Below are positions 10,066 to 17,753 of a DNA stretch of 64,000 nucleotides, piece after piece (position 1 is the first letter of the stretch; each line of letters opens with the position of its first letter). The notes below the pieces were generated by a model. That model was not told the origin of the DNA. It saw nothing but the letters and a program-made list of their open reading frames with translations, and ran no database searches. The DNA comes from Nocardioides sp. LHD-245. GTDB taxonomy: Bacteria; Actinomycetota; Actinomycetes; Propionibacteriales; Nocardioidaceae. The translations under genes and the position numbers were made by a program. Location: contig NZ_JAVFWN010000001.1 of NCBI RefSeq assembly GCF_030929495.1, forward strand, positions 496,001 through 560,000, given 5' to 3'.

Positions 10066-11318
10066 CCCAGGAGCCCGCTGAGCCGCAACAGCCCACCTTC
10101 GACGGACCACCACTGTCCCTCGAGGAGGAGCTCGCCGCGGCCAAGGCCGACCCGGAGGCCAAGCCGAGCATCGAGACCGTCAACGAGTCCCTCAAGGACG
10201 GTCTCAACCGGTGCCCAAAGTGCGGCTCGACCGATGTCCAGCTCCGCGGCTCGACCGGCATGCTCATCTGCCTCTTCTGCCGCAACGAGTGGCAGGAGGC
10301 GCGGGTCGAGGAGGAGTTCGGCCTCGGTGAGGGGATCGACCAGCTCGAGGGCACCGTCATCGCCAGCGGCGCGGGAGACATCGCGGCCGACGCGGCCGAC
10401 ATGCTCACCTTCAAGTGTGAGGCCTGCGGTGCGGAGGTCGTGGTCGACACGGCCCACGCCCTCAACGCGCGGTGTCACTGGTGCCGGCACACGCTCAACG
10501 TCAACCAGCAGATCCCCAACGGTGCCGTCCCCGACGCGGTTCTGCCCTTCCGGCTGACCAAGGACGAGGCGGTCGAGAAGATCCGTGCGTTCGCCTCGAA
10601 GCGGCGACTCTTCGCCCACAAGCGGTTCAAGAAGGAGTTCGTCCCGGAGAACGTGCTGGGCGTTTACCTGCCCTATCTCGTCATCGACGCGCGGGCCGCG
10701 TCGCAGTACTGGGGCAAGGGCGAGGTCGAGACCCGCCGGTGGACGGAGAAGCAGGGCGACAACCGGGTGACCTACTACGCCGCCGACGTCTACCGGCTCT
10801 CCCGGCAGGTCAGCTTCACCGTCGACGACCTCACCGTCGAGGGCTCCTCCGAGCGGGCGTCCTTCGGCACCGCGAACACCAATAACATCGTCAACTCGGT
10901 GCTGCCCTTCGACACCAAGAACGCCGTCCGCTGGAACGCCAGCTACCTCGTCGGTTTCACCAGCGAGAAGCGCGACGTCAACGTGGAGGCGATGAAGCCG
11001 GTCCTCGAGGACCAGCTGCTCTCCATCGGCAGGTCGGAGGTCCGCGGGTCACTGGGCCGGTTCGACCGCGGCGTGCGCTGGGAGCAGGAGCAGGTCGACG
11101 TCGGCGGGTCGCGGTGGGTGTCGATGTACCTCCCGGTGTGGCTCTACTCCTACCGCCAGGAGAGCAACGGGCTGCTCCACTACATCGCGGTCAACGCCCG
11201 GACAGGGGAGACGATGGGCAGCATCCCGGTCTCGCAGCCCAAGCTGCTGCTCGCCGCCTTCACGGTCGGCACGTTCCTCGAGGGCATCGCGGGTGCCATC
11301 CTGGTGGCGAGCGCATGA
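10062..11318 (+). CDS. Zinc-ribbon membrane-anchored protein (YdjG-like), partner of SPFH protein
   Basis: 418 residues from a GTG that overlaps the SPFH stop. Two zinc ribbons are visible: CPKCG...CLFC near residues 48-70 and CEACG...CHWC near 120-145. A long beta-rich middle domain follows, and one C-terminal hydrophobic helix (LLLAAFTVGTFLEGIAGAIL) would anchor it with the bulk in the cytoplasm. In Bacillus a TFIIB-type zinc-ribbon protein of this kind sits next to the YdjI SPFH protein in a phage-shock-like operon. Here no PspA homologue is present in the window. Role in membrane stress is an inference from that context. Confidence 0.75.
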   Translation: MTQEPAEPQQPTFDGPPLSLEEELAAAKADPEAKPSIETVNESLKDGLNRCPKCGSTDVQLRGSTGMLICLFCRNEWQEARVEEEFGLGEGIDQLEGTVIASGAGDIAADAADMLTFKCEACGAEVVVDTAHALNARCHWCRHTLNVNQQIPNGAVPDAVLPFRLTKDEAVEKIRAFASKRRLFAHKRFKKEFVPENVLGVYLPYLVIDARAASQYWGKGEVETRRWTEKQGDNRVTYYAADVYRLSRQVSFTVDDLTVEGSSERASFGTANTNNIVNSVLPFDTKNAVRWNASYLVGFTSEKRDVNVEAMKPVLEDQLLSIGRSEVRGSLGRFDRGVRWEQEQVDVGGSRWVSMYLPVWLYSYRQESNGLLHYIAVNARTGETMGSIPVSQPKLLLAAFTVGTFLEGIAGAILVASA

Positions 11319-11587
11319 TCGCCGACATCCTCGCGCAGGCCTCCGACGACGGCGGCCTGTGGCTGCTCGCGGCGGGACCCGCCGGTGGGGTGGCGACGTA
11401 CTGGGCCTTCTACCGCTACTACCGCAACACCGACAAGTCCCACGACTTCGAGCGTGACACGATCATCGAGGCCCAGCCGGTCCAGGGTGGCGAGGAGCAG
11501 ATCGACCACATCGCCCGGACCCGCAGCTCGGGCATCGACGGCGACAACGGCGAGGACTACCGCAAGCGGGTGCAGCGGGTTCGTTGA
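11315..11587 (+). CDS. Small single-pass membrane protein coupled to SPFH/zinc-ribbon pair
   Basis: 90 residues starting at an ATG that overlaps the previous stop (ATGA). A hydrophobic N-terminal segment (LWLLAAGPAGGVATYWAFY) is followed by a charged, Tyr/Arg/Asp-rich soluble tail. I do not recognise a family. Codon use is G/C-ending throughout and the frame is closed cleanly, so I take it as real. The coupling makes it a third component of the SPFH unit. Confidence 0.7.
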   Translation: MIADILAQASDDGGLWLLAAGPAGGVATYWAFYRYYRNTDKSHDFERDTIIEAQPVQGGEEQIDHIARTRSSGIDGDNGEDYRKRVQRVR

Positions 11588-11604
11588 GCAGGGTGCCGAC
11601 ACGG

Positions 11605-11610
11605 TAGCCT
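11605..11610 (+). promoter_or_regulatory. Candidate -10 for pyrH
   Basis: TAGCCT with TTGAGC 15 bp upstream (11584-11589) in the short gap before pyrH. Weak spacing; the main support is position. Confidence 0.3.
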
Positions 11611-11656
11611 CGGGTCCGCCTGAAGGATGAACGGACGAACGACGGGAAGGACCCTG

Positions 11657-12370
11657 GTGGCCGGCTACAAGCGAGTCCTCCTGAAGCTCTCGGGTGAGGT
11701 GTTCGGCGGTGGCAAGGTCGGGGTCGACCCCGATGTCGTGCAGGCGATCGCCCACGAGGTGAAGGCCGTCGCGGATGCCGGCGTCCAGATCGCCGTCGTC
11801 ACCGGTGGCGGCAACTTCTTCCGTGGCGCCGAGCTGCAGCAGCGCGGCATGGACCGGGTCCGGGCCGACTACATGGGCATGCTCGGCATCGTCATGAACT
11901 GCCTCGCCCTCCAGGACTTCCTGGAGAAGCAGGGCGTGGAGACCCGCGTGCAGACCGCGATCACGATGGGCCAGGTCGCCGAGCCCTACATCCCCCGTCG
12001 CGCGATCCGGCACATGGAGAAGGGCCGCGTGGTCATCTTCGGCGCCGGCATGGGCCTCCCGTACTTCTCGACCGACACGGTCGCGGTCCAGCGGGCGCTG
12101 GAGAGCAAGTGCGACGTGGTGCTGGTCGCCAAGAGCGGCGTCGACGGCGTCTACAGTGCAGACCCGAACGTCGACCCGAACGCCGTGAAGTACGACGAGC
12201 TCACCTACGACGACGCCATCGCCCAGGGTCTGCGGATCATGGACCAGACGGCGTTCGCCCTGTGCGGCGAGAACAAGCTCCCGATGATCGTGTTCGGCAT
12301 GGAGCCCGAGGGCAACATCCTGCGTGTCGTGCAGGGTGAGAGGATCGGCACGCGGGTCAGCGCAGGCTGA
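11657..12370 (+). CDS. pyrH: UMP kinase
   Basis: 237 residues from the GTG at 11657, chosen because GGGAAGG lies seven bases upstream and the product then begins at the family's [11 protein letters not shown]; an in-frame ATG at 11627 would add ten poorly conserved residues. Amino-acid-kinase fold: Gly-rich [10 protein letters not shown], the [12 protein letters not shown] helix, YFSTDT and the [11 protein letters not shown] nucleotide segment. The hexameric enzyme phosphorylates UMP to UDP for RNA and DNA precursors and is allosterically controlled by GTP and UTP in other bacteria. It forms the conserved pyrH-frr pair. Confidence 0.96.
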   Translation: MAGYKRVLLKLSGEVFGGGKVGVDPDVVQAIAHEVKAVADAGVQIAVVTGGGNFFRGAELQQRGMDRVRADYMGMLGIVMNCLALQDFLEKQGVETRVQTAITMGQVAEPYIPRRAIRHMEKGRVVIFGAGMGLPYFSTDTVAVQRALESKCDVVLVAKSGVDGVYSADPNVDPNAVKYDELTYDDAIAQGLRIMDQTAFALCGENKLPMIVFGMEPEGNILRVVQGERIGTRVSAG

Positions 12371-12394
12371 GCAGAAGGCAACGAAGGAGAACCG

Positions 12395-12952
12395 GTGATC
12401 AACGACACCCTCAACGAGGCCGACCAGAAGATGGGCAAGTCGGTCGACGCGACCCGCGAGGAGTTCGCGGCGATCCGTGCCGGGCGCGCGCACCCCAGCA
12501 TGTTCAGCAAGATCCTGGTCGACTACTACGGCACGCCCACGCCGCTGCAGCAGCTGGCGTCGTTCACCGCGCCCGAGGCCCGGATCATCATCGTCGCGCC
12601 CTACGACGTGGGTGCGATCAACAACGTCGAGAAGGCGATCCGCGACTCCGACCTCGGCGTGAACCCGTCGAGCGACGGCAAGCAGCTGCGCTGCGTCTTC
12701 CCCGAGCTGACCGAGGAGCGCCGCAAGGAGTTCATCAAGCTCGCCAAGGAGAAGGCCGAGGGCGGCAAGGTCGCCGTGCGCCAGGTGCGCCAGAAGACCA
12801 AGCAGAGCCTGGAGAAGCTCGAGAAGGACGGCGAGGTCGGCAAGGACGACGTCACCGGTGCCGAGAAGCGCCTCGACGGTCTGACCAAGAAGCACACCGA
12901 GGCGATCGACGAGCTGCTCAAGAACAAGGAAGCCGAGCTGCTCGAGGTCTGA
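12395..12952 (+). CDS. frr: Ribosome recycling factor
   Basis: 185 residues, the standard length. It starts at a GTG preceded by AAGGAG at good spacing. Family motifs are intact: the RAGRAHPSMF segment, PEARIIIVAPYD, and the helical arm EERRKEFIKLAKEKAE. With EF-G it splits the 70S post-termination complex. It lies 24 bases after pyrH and 22 bases before cdsA, consistent with one transcript. Confidence 0.97.
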   Translation: MINDTLNEADQKMGKSVDATREEFAAIRAGRAHPSMFSKILVDYYGTPTPLQQLASFTAPEARIIIVAPYDVGAINNVEKAIRDSDLGVNPSSDGKQLRCVFPELTEERRKEFIKLAKEKAEGGKVAVRQVRQKTKQSLEKLEKDGEVGKDDVTGAEKRLDGLTKKHTEAIDELLKNKEAELLEV

Positions 12953-12974
12953 CCTCGATCCGCTCCCACCCCAC

Positions 12975-13850
12975 ATGTCCTCGACGTCCGACGGTGCTGC
13001 CCCGACCAAGGACCACGGCCGCGCCGGCCGTGACCTGAAGGCGGCGGTCGGCTCCGCGGTCGTGCTGCTCAGCGCGATCGCCGCCTCCCTGCTGTTCTGG
13101 AAGCCGGCGTTCATGGTGATCGTCGCGATCGCCGTGGTCGTGGCGATGTGGGAGCTGCGCAAGGGCCTGCTCGCCAAGGACATCGACCTGCCCGAGCAGC
13201 CGCTGATGGTCGGTGGCGTCGTCATGGTGGTGGTCGCCTACCTGTGGGGCTCCGCCGCCCTGGTCACGGCGACCGCGGTGAGCGCGCTGGTGATCATGCT
13301 GTGGTTGCTGCGCCGCGGCATCGACGGCTACGTCAAGAACGCCACCGCATCGGTCTTCGCGCTGGTCTACGTGCCCTTCCTGGGCTCCTTCGTCGCGCTC
13401 ATGCTCGCCGAGGGCGGCCGCGACGGCGGTGGCCTCGACGACCCGGGCGTGAAGGGCATCATCACCTTCATCCTGGTGACGATCGCGTCCGACATCGGCG
13501 GGTACGTCGCCGGCGTGCTCTTCGGCAAGCATCCGATGGCGCCGGTCATCTCGCCCAAGAAGTCCTGGGAGGGCTTCGCCGGCTCGGCTCTGGCCACCGT
13601 CGGCGCGGGCGTCGCCCTGGTCGTCTGGCTGCTCGACGGCGACTGGTGGATCGGAGTGGCCCTCGGCCTGATCGCCGTCGTCATGGCCACGCTCGGCGAC
13701 CTGTGCGAGTCGGTCATCAAGCGCGATCTCGGCATCAAGGACATGAGCCAGGTGATCCCCGGCCACGGCGGCCTGATGGACCGCCTCGACTCGCTGCTCG
13801 CCACGATCGCCCCGATCTGGCTGCTGCTGCACTACGGCATCTTCACCTGA
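12975..13850 (+). CDS. cdsA: Phosphatidate cytidylyltransferase (CDP-diglyceride synthase)
   Basis: 291 residues with a charged N-terminus and about eight hydrophobic helices. The C-terminal CDS signature is clear: SVIKRDLGIKDM followed by PGHGGLMDRLDS, which carries the metal-binding Asp residues. It makes CDP-diacylglycerol from phosphatidic acid and CTP at the inner membrane, the precursor of phosphatidylinositol and cardiolipin. Position after frr is conserved in bacteria. Confidence 0.95.
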   Translation: MSSTSDGAAPTKDHGRAGRDLKAAVGSAVVLLSAIAASLLFWKPAFMVIVAIAVVVAMWELRKGLLAKDIDLPEQPLMVGGVVMVVVAYLWGSAALVTATAVSALVIMLWLLRRGIDGYVKNATASVFALVYVPFLGSFVALMLAEGGRDGGGLDDPGVKGIITFILVTIASDIGGYVAGVLFGKHPMAPVISPKKSWEGFAGSALATVGAGVALVVWLLDGDWWIGVALGLIAVVMATLGDLCESVIKRDLGIKDMSQVIPGHGGLMDRLDSLLATIAPIWLLLHYGIFT

Positions 13851-13872
13851 GCGCCGGTGTCACCCGGCGAGG

Positions 13873-14022
13873 TCACATCTCGCTGCGGATCGCGCACAGG
13901 TCGGGGAGGAGCGACCGGGTGACGGTGCTCCACAGGTAGGTGGCGCCCGCGGAGCCGCCGTCGTCGTAGGCCGCGAGCAGCAGGCGCTGCACCTGCGGGG
14001 ACGGCTCCCGGGCGACGCTCAC
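13873..14022 (-). CDS. Small 49-residue ORF coupled to the ECF sigma factor
   Basis: A GTG at 14022 overlaps the sigma-factor stop (GTGA), the same arrangement by which the sigma factor overlaps its own upstream gene. The 49 codons end almost entirely in G or C, as in neighbouring genes, and the product is balanced in composition (QRLLLAAYDD, TYLWSTVTRS, LPDLCAIRSEM) unlike frame-shadow peptides. I recognise no family. It could be a small regulator or a remnant of a longer gene; it ends shortly before the convergent cdsA stop. Confidence 0.5.
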   Translation of the reverse strand: MSVAREPSPQVQRLLLAAYDDGGSAGATYLWSTVTRSLLPDLCAIRSEM

Positions 14023-15308
14023 GTCGCCGTCGAGGACAGGTCGGCGAGCTTCCCGGCCAGTACGACGCGCTCGGACTCGTTGCCGCACAGGTCCATGGCG
14101 CGCTGCAGCTCGGCACGGGCGTCCTCGGTGCGGCCCAGCCGGCGCAGCAGCTCGCCGCGCACCCCGGGGAGCAGCGGGGAGCCGGCGAGGGCACCCCGCG
14201 CCGCCAGCGCCTCGACGACCGGGAGCGCGGCGGCGGGACCCGAGGCCATCGAGACGGCGACCGCGCGGTTGAGCTCCACGACCGGCGAGGGCGCGATCCG
14301 GCCGAGCGCCTCGTAGAGCGAGACGATCCGGTCCCAGTCGGTCATCGCGACCGACGTGGCGCGGGCATGGCAGGCGGCGATGGCGGCCTGGATGCCGTAC
14401 GCGCCGAGGCCCTGGCCGACCCGCTCGGCCCGGTCCAGGGCGGCCAGGCCGCGGCGGATCGCCGTCCGGTCCCAACGGCGGCGGTCCTGGTCCTCCAGTA
14501 GCACCGGCACGCCGGTCGGCGTGGTCCGTGCGGGGAACCGGGCGGCCGTCAGCTCCAGCAGGGCGAGCAGCCCGTGCACCTCGGGCTCGTCGGGCATCAG
14601 CCGGGCCAGCACCCGGGACATCCGGATCGCCTCGCGGGCCAGGTCTGCCCGGATCCAGGCGTCGCCGGAGGTCGCCGACGAGCCCTCCGTGAAGACGACA
14701 TAGACGACGCCGAGGACCGCCCGCAGCCGGTCGCGCCACTCCGGTGGGGAAGGGACGACGAAAGCGACGCGGGCGGCCGCCAGCGTCTTCTTCGCCCGGG
14801 TGATCCGGGCCTGGACGGTCGCCGTCGGCACCAGGAACGCGCGGGCGATCTCGTCGCTGGTCAGGCCGCCGACGGTGCGCAGGGTGAGCGCCACCTGCGA
14901 CTCGGGGGAGAGGGTGGGGTGGCAGGCGATGAAGACGAGGGCGAGCAGGTCGTCGTCGATGTGGCCGGGGTCGGCGAGCAGGTCGACGTCGCCGTCGTCG
15001 GCCGCGGCGGCCCGGCCGGCCAGCTCGTGACCGAGTACGGCGTACCGCTCGTCGCGTGCGGCGCGGCGCCGGAATCCGTCGATGGCGCGGCGCCGGCCCA
15101 CGGTGAGCAGCCAGCCGGCCGGGCTCGCCGGGACGCCGTCGCGGGGCCACGCGACGAGCGCCTCGGCGAACGCCTCCTGGGCGAGGTCCTCGGCCAGGGT
15201 GAAGTCGCCGGTGTACCGGGCCAGCGCGCCGACGATCCGCGCGGACTCGATCCGCCAGACCGCCTCGACGGCGCGCCGGCCCTCGGCACCCCGGGACGGC
15301 TCGGTCAC
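14019..15308 (-). CDS. ECF42-type RNA polymerase sigma factor with C-terminal extension
   Basis: 429 residues, far longer than a plain ECF factor (~190). Region 2 covers about residues 20-85 (RIVGALARYTGDFTLAEDLA, AGWLLTVGRRRAIDGF) and region 4 about 120-185 (PTLSPESQVALTLR, GGLTSDEIARAF, VQARITRAKKTL). The remaining ~240 residues form the helical, TPR-like extension typical of group ECF42, which lacks an anti-sigma factor and is thought to be controlled through this extension. The GTG start overlaps the stop of the DGPF-domain gene, the diagnostic partner of ECF42. Confidence 0.9.
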   Translation of the reverse strand: MTEPSRGAEGRRAVEAVWRIESARIVGALARYTGDFTLAEDLAQEAFAEALVAWPRDGVPASPAGWLLTVGRRRAIDGFRRRAARDERYAVLGHELAGRAAAADDGDVDLLADPGHIDDDLLALVFIACHPTLSPESQVALTLRTVGGLTSDEIARAFLVPTATVQARITRAKKTLAAARVAFVVPSPPEWRDRLRAVLGVVYVVFTEGSSATSGDAWIRADLAREAIRMSRVLARLMPDEPEVHGLLALLELTAARFPARTTPTGVPVLLEDQDRRRWDRTAIRRGLAALDRAERVGQGLGAYGIQAAIAACHARATSVAMTDWDRIVSLYEALGRIAPSPVVELNRAVAVSMASGPAAALPVVEALAARGALAGSPLLPGVRGELLRRLGRTEDARAELQRAMDLCGNESERVVLAGKLADLSSTAT

Positions 15309-15733
15309 AGCTGGCCGGTCGCCTCGCGCCAGGCCCGCTCCTTCTGGATCCACACGTTGTCCTGCGGGAACTCGTCGATCGAGCTGACCCGGCGGATCTC
15401 GGCCTTCATGCCGGGACCGGCGAGCGGGGCCCGCTTCGCCCACGCCGTGGCCTCCTCCAGGGAAGCGACGTCGACGATCCAGTACCCGCCGAACAGCTCC
15501 TTGGTCTCGCCGTACGGGCCGTCGGTGACGACCGGCGGCTGGCTGGAGTAGTCGACGACCACGCCGGTGGCCGGGTCGGGATCGAGGCCCTCGGCAGCGA
15601 TCAGGACGCCGGCCTGGACCATCTCGTCGTTGAATCGGCCCATCGACTCCATGATCTCCTCGAACGGGATGTCGCTGTCGGCGAAGGCCGCCTCGGCCTC
15701 GTCGGTGGCCCGCATGATGAGCATGTACTTCAT
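15305..15733 (-). CDS. DGPF-domain (YCII-related) protein, ECF42 partner
   Basis: 142 residues from the ATG at 15733 (MKYMLIMRATDEAE), which has a GGAG ribosome-binding site; the longer frame upstream is not typical of the family. It has a ferredoxin-like YCII fold with the name-giving DGP motif in VTDGPYGETKELFGGYWIVD (DGPY here, for DGPF). Biochemical activity is unknown. Such genes are the usual targets and co-operonic partners of ECF42 sigma factors. A matching promoter lies about 50-75 bases upstream. Confidence 0.9.
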   Translation of the reverse strand: MKYMLIMRATDEAEAAFADSDIPFEEIMESMGRFNDEMVQAGVLIAAEGLDPDPATGVVVDYSSQPPVVTDGPYGETKELFGGYWIVDVASLEEATAWAKRAPLAGPGMKAEIRRVSSIDEFPQDNVWIQKERAWREATGQL

Positions 15734-15783
15734 GATGTTCTCCGTCGTTGTCGGGGGTCGCGTCTCGACCCTTCCATCCCTCG

Positions 15784-15810
15784 GTCGATCGGGGAACCGG
15801 CAGATCGACA
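15784..15810 (-). promoter_or_regulatory. Putative ECF42 autoregulatory promoter
   Basis: On the minus strand TGTCGA (15810-15805) is followed after 17 bases by CGAC (15787-15784). This matches my recollection of the ECF42 target motif reported in Streptomyces venezuelae (TGTCGA at -35, CG[A/T]C at -10). It would start transcription near 15775 and give a ~40-nt leader before the DGPF gene. Confidence 0.5.
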
Positions 15811-15862
15811 ACGCCGCGGAACTTTCTCGCCGCGCCACGACTTCCGGTCCCGACGGCCGGCT

Positions 15863-15895
15863 GATACCGGCTCATTGGTATCCGGCCGCTACGAT
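15863..15895 (+). promoter_or_regulatory. Dyad and -10 upstream of a small membrane protein
   Basis: GATACCggctcattGGTATC (15863-15882) is a six-base inverted repeat that could bind a dimeric regulator. Next to it TACGAT (15890-15895) lies nine bases before the ATG at 15905, so the message would be nearly leaderless. The dyad covers the -35 region. Confidence 0.4.
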
Positions 15896-15904
15896 CGCCC
15901 GGAC

Positions 15905-16276
15905 ATGACTGAGGCAGGCGACGGCCGCGCGGGCGGCGAGGTGGATGCACCGGACGACAGGTCCCGGCGCCCCGACTGGTTCCACCGCGGGCATCCCGTG
16001 TTCTTCCCGCTCGCCGGCTTCTTCACCGGGATGGTGGCGGTCATCGTCGTCCCCGGTCTGTACGCCGCCATCATCAAGTGGGTCGCCGGCTACCAGCGGG
16101 TCGAGGAGCTGTTCCCCTTCGTCCTGCTCATGTTCGTCGTCCCGATCGGCATGCTCGTGCCCCAACACACCCGCCGGTTCGGCCGCTACCTGCTCCTCGG
16201 CATGGTCTCGACCCTGGTCGTGGTGGTGGCGGTCGGTGTGGCCGTGGTCTGGTTCCTGCTCAACAAGGACGCCTGA
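15905..16276 (+). CDS. Small membrane protein with three predicted helices
   Basis: 123 residues. After a charged N-terminal 30 residues come three hydrophobic segments ([58 protein letters not shown]). I do not recognise a named family; short three-helix proteins upstream of rlmN are common in Nocardioidaceae-like genomes as far as I recall. The ATG at 15905 is preferred over an upstream TTG because of the -10 box placement. It is divergent from the ECF42 operon and 86 bases ahead of rlmN. Confidence 0.75.
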   Translation: MTEAGDGRAGGEVDAPDDRSRRPDWFHRGHPVFFPLAGFFTGMVAVIVVPGLYAAIIKWVAGYQRVEELFPFVLLMFVVPIGMLVPQHTRRFGRYLLLGMVSTLVVVVAVGVAVVWFLLNKDA

Positions 16277-16362
16277 GCCTCTCCGGGCGCGCTGCGGGGC
16301 GAGTCCGGGGCGATTCCGGGGGATTGGGCCCCCGCGCTCCCGGGTGGGAGAATCGCAGGGTC

Positions 16363-17508
16363 ATGTCCGAGCAGCCCGCCGCGCAGCCGCGCCCGCTTCC
16401 CCTCGTCTTCGCCGAGCCCCGGGGACGCAAGAAGCCACCCCGGCACCTGGCCGACCTCAGCGACGCGGAGCGCAAGGACCTGCTGGTCGAGATGGGGCTC
16501 CCCGGCTTCCGGGCCAAGCAGCTGGGCATGCACTACTTCGGCCGCCTGGTCCACGACCCCGCCGAGATGACCGACCTGCCCGCGGCGCAGCGCGCCGAGC
16601 TGGTCGACGCCCTCCTGCCGCCCCTGATGGACTCGATCCGGCAGCAGAGCGCCGACCAGGGCAAGACCGTCAAGACGCTGTGGAAGCTCTTCGACGGGTC
16701 CCTGGTCGAGTCGGTGCTGATGCGCTACAAGGACCGCGCCACGATCTGCATCTCGAGCCAGGCCGGCTGCGGCATGGCCTGCCCGTTCTGCGCGACCGGT
16801 CAGGGCGGCCTGCAGCGCAACATGTCGACCGCCGAGATCGTGCACCAGGTCGTCGTCGGCGCCCGAGCCATGGCCAGCGGCGAGGTCGCCGGCGGGCCGG
16901 GCCGGCTCTCCAACGTCGTCTTCATGGGCATGGGCGAGCCGCTCGCCAACTACAAGGCCACCCTGGGCGCCGTACGCCGGCTCACCGAGCCGGCCCCGTC
17001 CGGGCTCGGCCTGTCGGCGCGCCACGTGACGGTCTCGACCGTGGGTCTGGTGCCCCGGATCAGGCAGCTCGCCGGCGAGGGCATCCCCGTCACGCTCGCG
17101 CTGTCCCTGCACGCTCCCGACGACGAGCTGCGCAACGACCTGGTGCCGATCAACACCCGCTTCTCCGTCGCGGAGACGGTCGATGCCGCCTACGAGTACT
17201 TCGAGAGGACCGGTCGCCGGGTCTCGATCGAGTACGCCCTGATGCGTGACATCAACGACCAGGGCTGGCGGGCCGACCTGCTCGCCGACGTACTGTCCGC
17301 GGAGGGCCGTGGCACCGGCTGGGTCCACATCAACCCGATCCCGCTCAACGAGGTGCCGGGCTCGCAGTTCACCCGCTCGCGCGAGGAGGACATGGACGAG
17401 TTCGTCCGCCGCCTCGAGGCCAAGGGCATCGCGACGACGATGCGGGACACACGGGGCAGCGAGATCGACGCGGCCTGCGGCCAGCTCGCCGCCACCCCCC
17501 TCAGCTGA
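16363..17508 (+). CDS. rlmN: Dual-specificity rRNA/tRNA adenine-C2 methyltransferase RlmN
   Basis: 381 residues. Radical-SAM cluster ligands C136, C140 and C143 are in [14 protein letters not shown]. The methyl-carrying Cys of the RlmN family is C372 in EIDAACGQL near the C-terminus; its mid-chain partner motif GMGEPLANY is also present. The enzyme methylates C2 of A2503 in 23S rRNA and A37 in some tRNAs, through a methyl-Cys intermediate. The ATG at 16363 gives the normal N-terminus. It is convergent with a phosphoesterase gene, and the space between them holds a 211-bp palindromic element. Confidence 0.96.
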   Translation: MSEQPAAQPRPLPLVFAEPRGRKKPPRHLADLSDAERKDLLVEMGLPGFRAKQLGMHYFGRLVHDPAEMTDLPAAQRAELVDALLPPLMDSIRQQSADQGKTVKTLWKLFDGSLVESVLMRYKDRATICISSQAGCGMACPFCATGQGGLQRNMSTAEIVHQVVVGARAMASGEVAGGPGRLSNVVFMGMGEPLANYKATLGAVRRLTEPAPSGLGLSARHVTVSTVGLVPRIRQLAGEGIPVTLALSLHAPDDELRNDLVPINTRFSVAETVDAAYEYFERTGRRVSIEYALMRDINDQGWRADLLADVLSAEGRGTGWVHINPIPLNEVPGSQFTRSREEDMDEFVRRLEAKGIATTMRDTRGSEIDAACGQLAATPLS

Positions 17509-17531
17509 GTGCCCGCACGCGCACCGGCTCG

Positions 17532-17742
17532 GCTTGTAACTAAGGGTTACAGCACGGATTTCGGTGCAACGGCGCCCGGGTAGTGGCAACAACACCCGGG
17601 TAGTCGCGTCCGGCACCCGTCGTGCACCCGTCAGCCGAGGGCGGACGCCGTACGGAAGGTGCGCGGTCATCTACCTCGGTGCTGTGACACCTACCCGGGC
17701 GCTATGGCACCGAAATCCGTGCTGTAACCCTTAGTTACAAGC
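17532..17742. repeat. 211-bp element with perfect 36-bp terminal inverted repeats
   Basis: The arm 17532-17567 is the exact reverse complement of 17707-17742 (36 of 36 bases). Each end contains a nested dyad TGTAACtaaggGTTACA. Inside, a shared GCGCCCGGGTAG segment extends the symmetry imperfectly, and ACACCCGGGTAG-like units repeat. The outer flanks are both CGG, a possible 3-bp target duplication. No ORF of note lies inside. It sits exactly between the stops of convergent rlmN and the phosphoesterase. It could be a MITE-like mobile repeat, a bidirectional terminator, or both. Confidence 0.9.
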
Positions 17743-17753
17743 GGCGGCGGCGC

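Noticed and set aside
10062..11318. TFIIB-like transcription factor reading of the zinc-ribbon protein
   Set aside because: The ribbons are generic CxxC pairs, there is a C-terminal membrane helix, and the partner gene is an SPFH protein, not transcription machinery.
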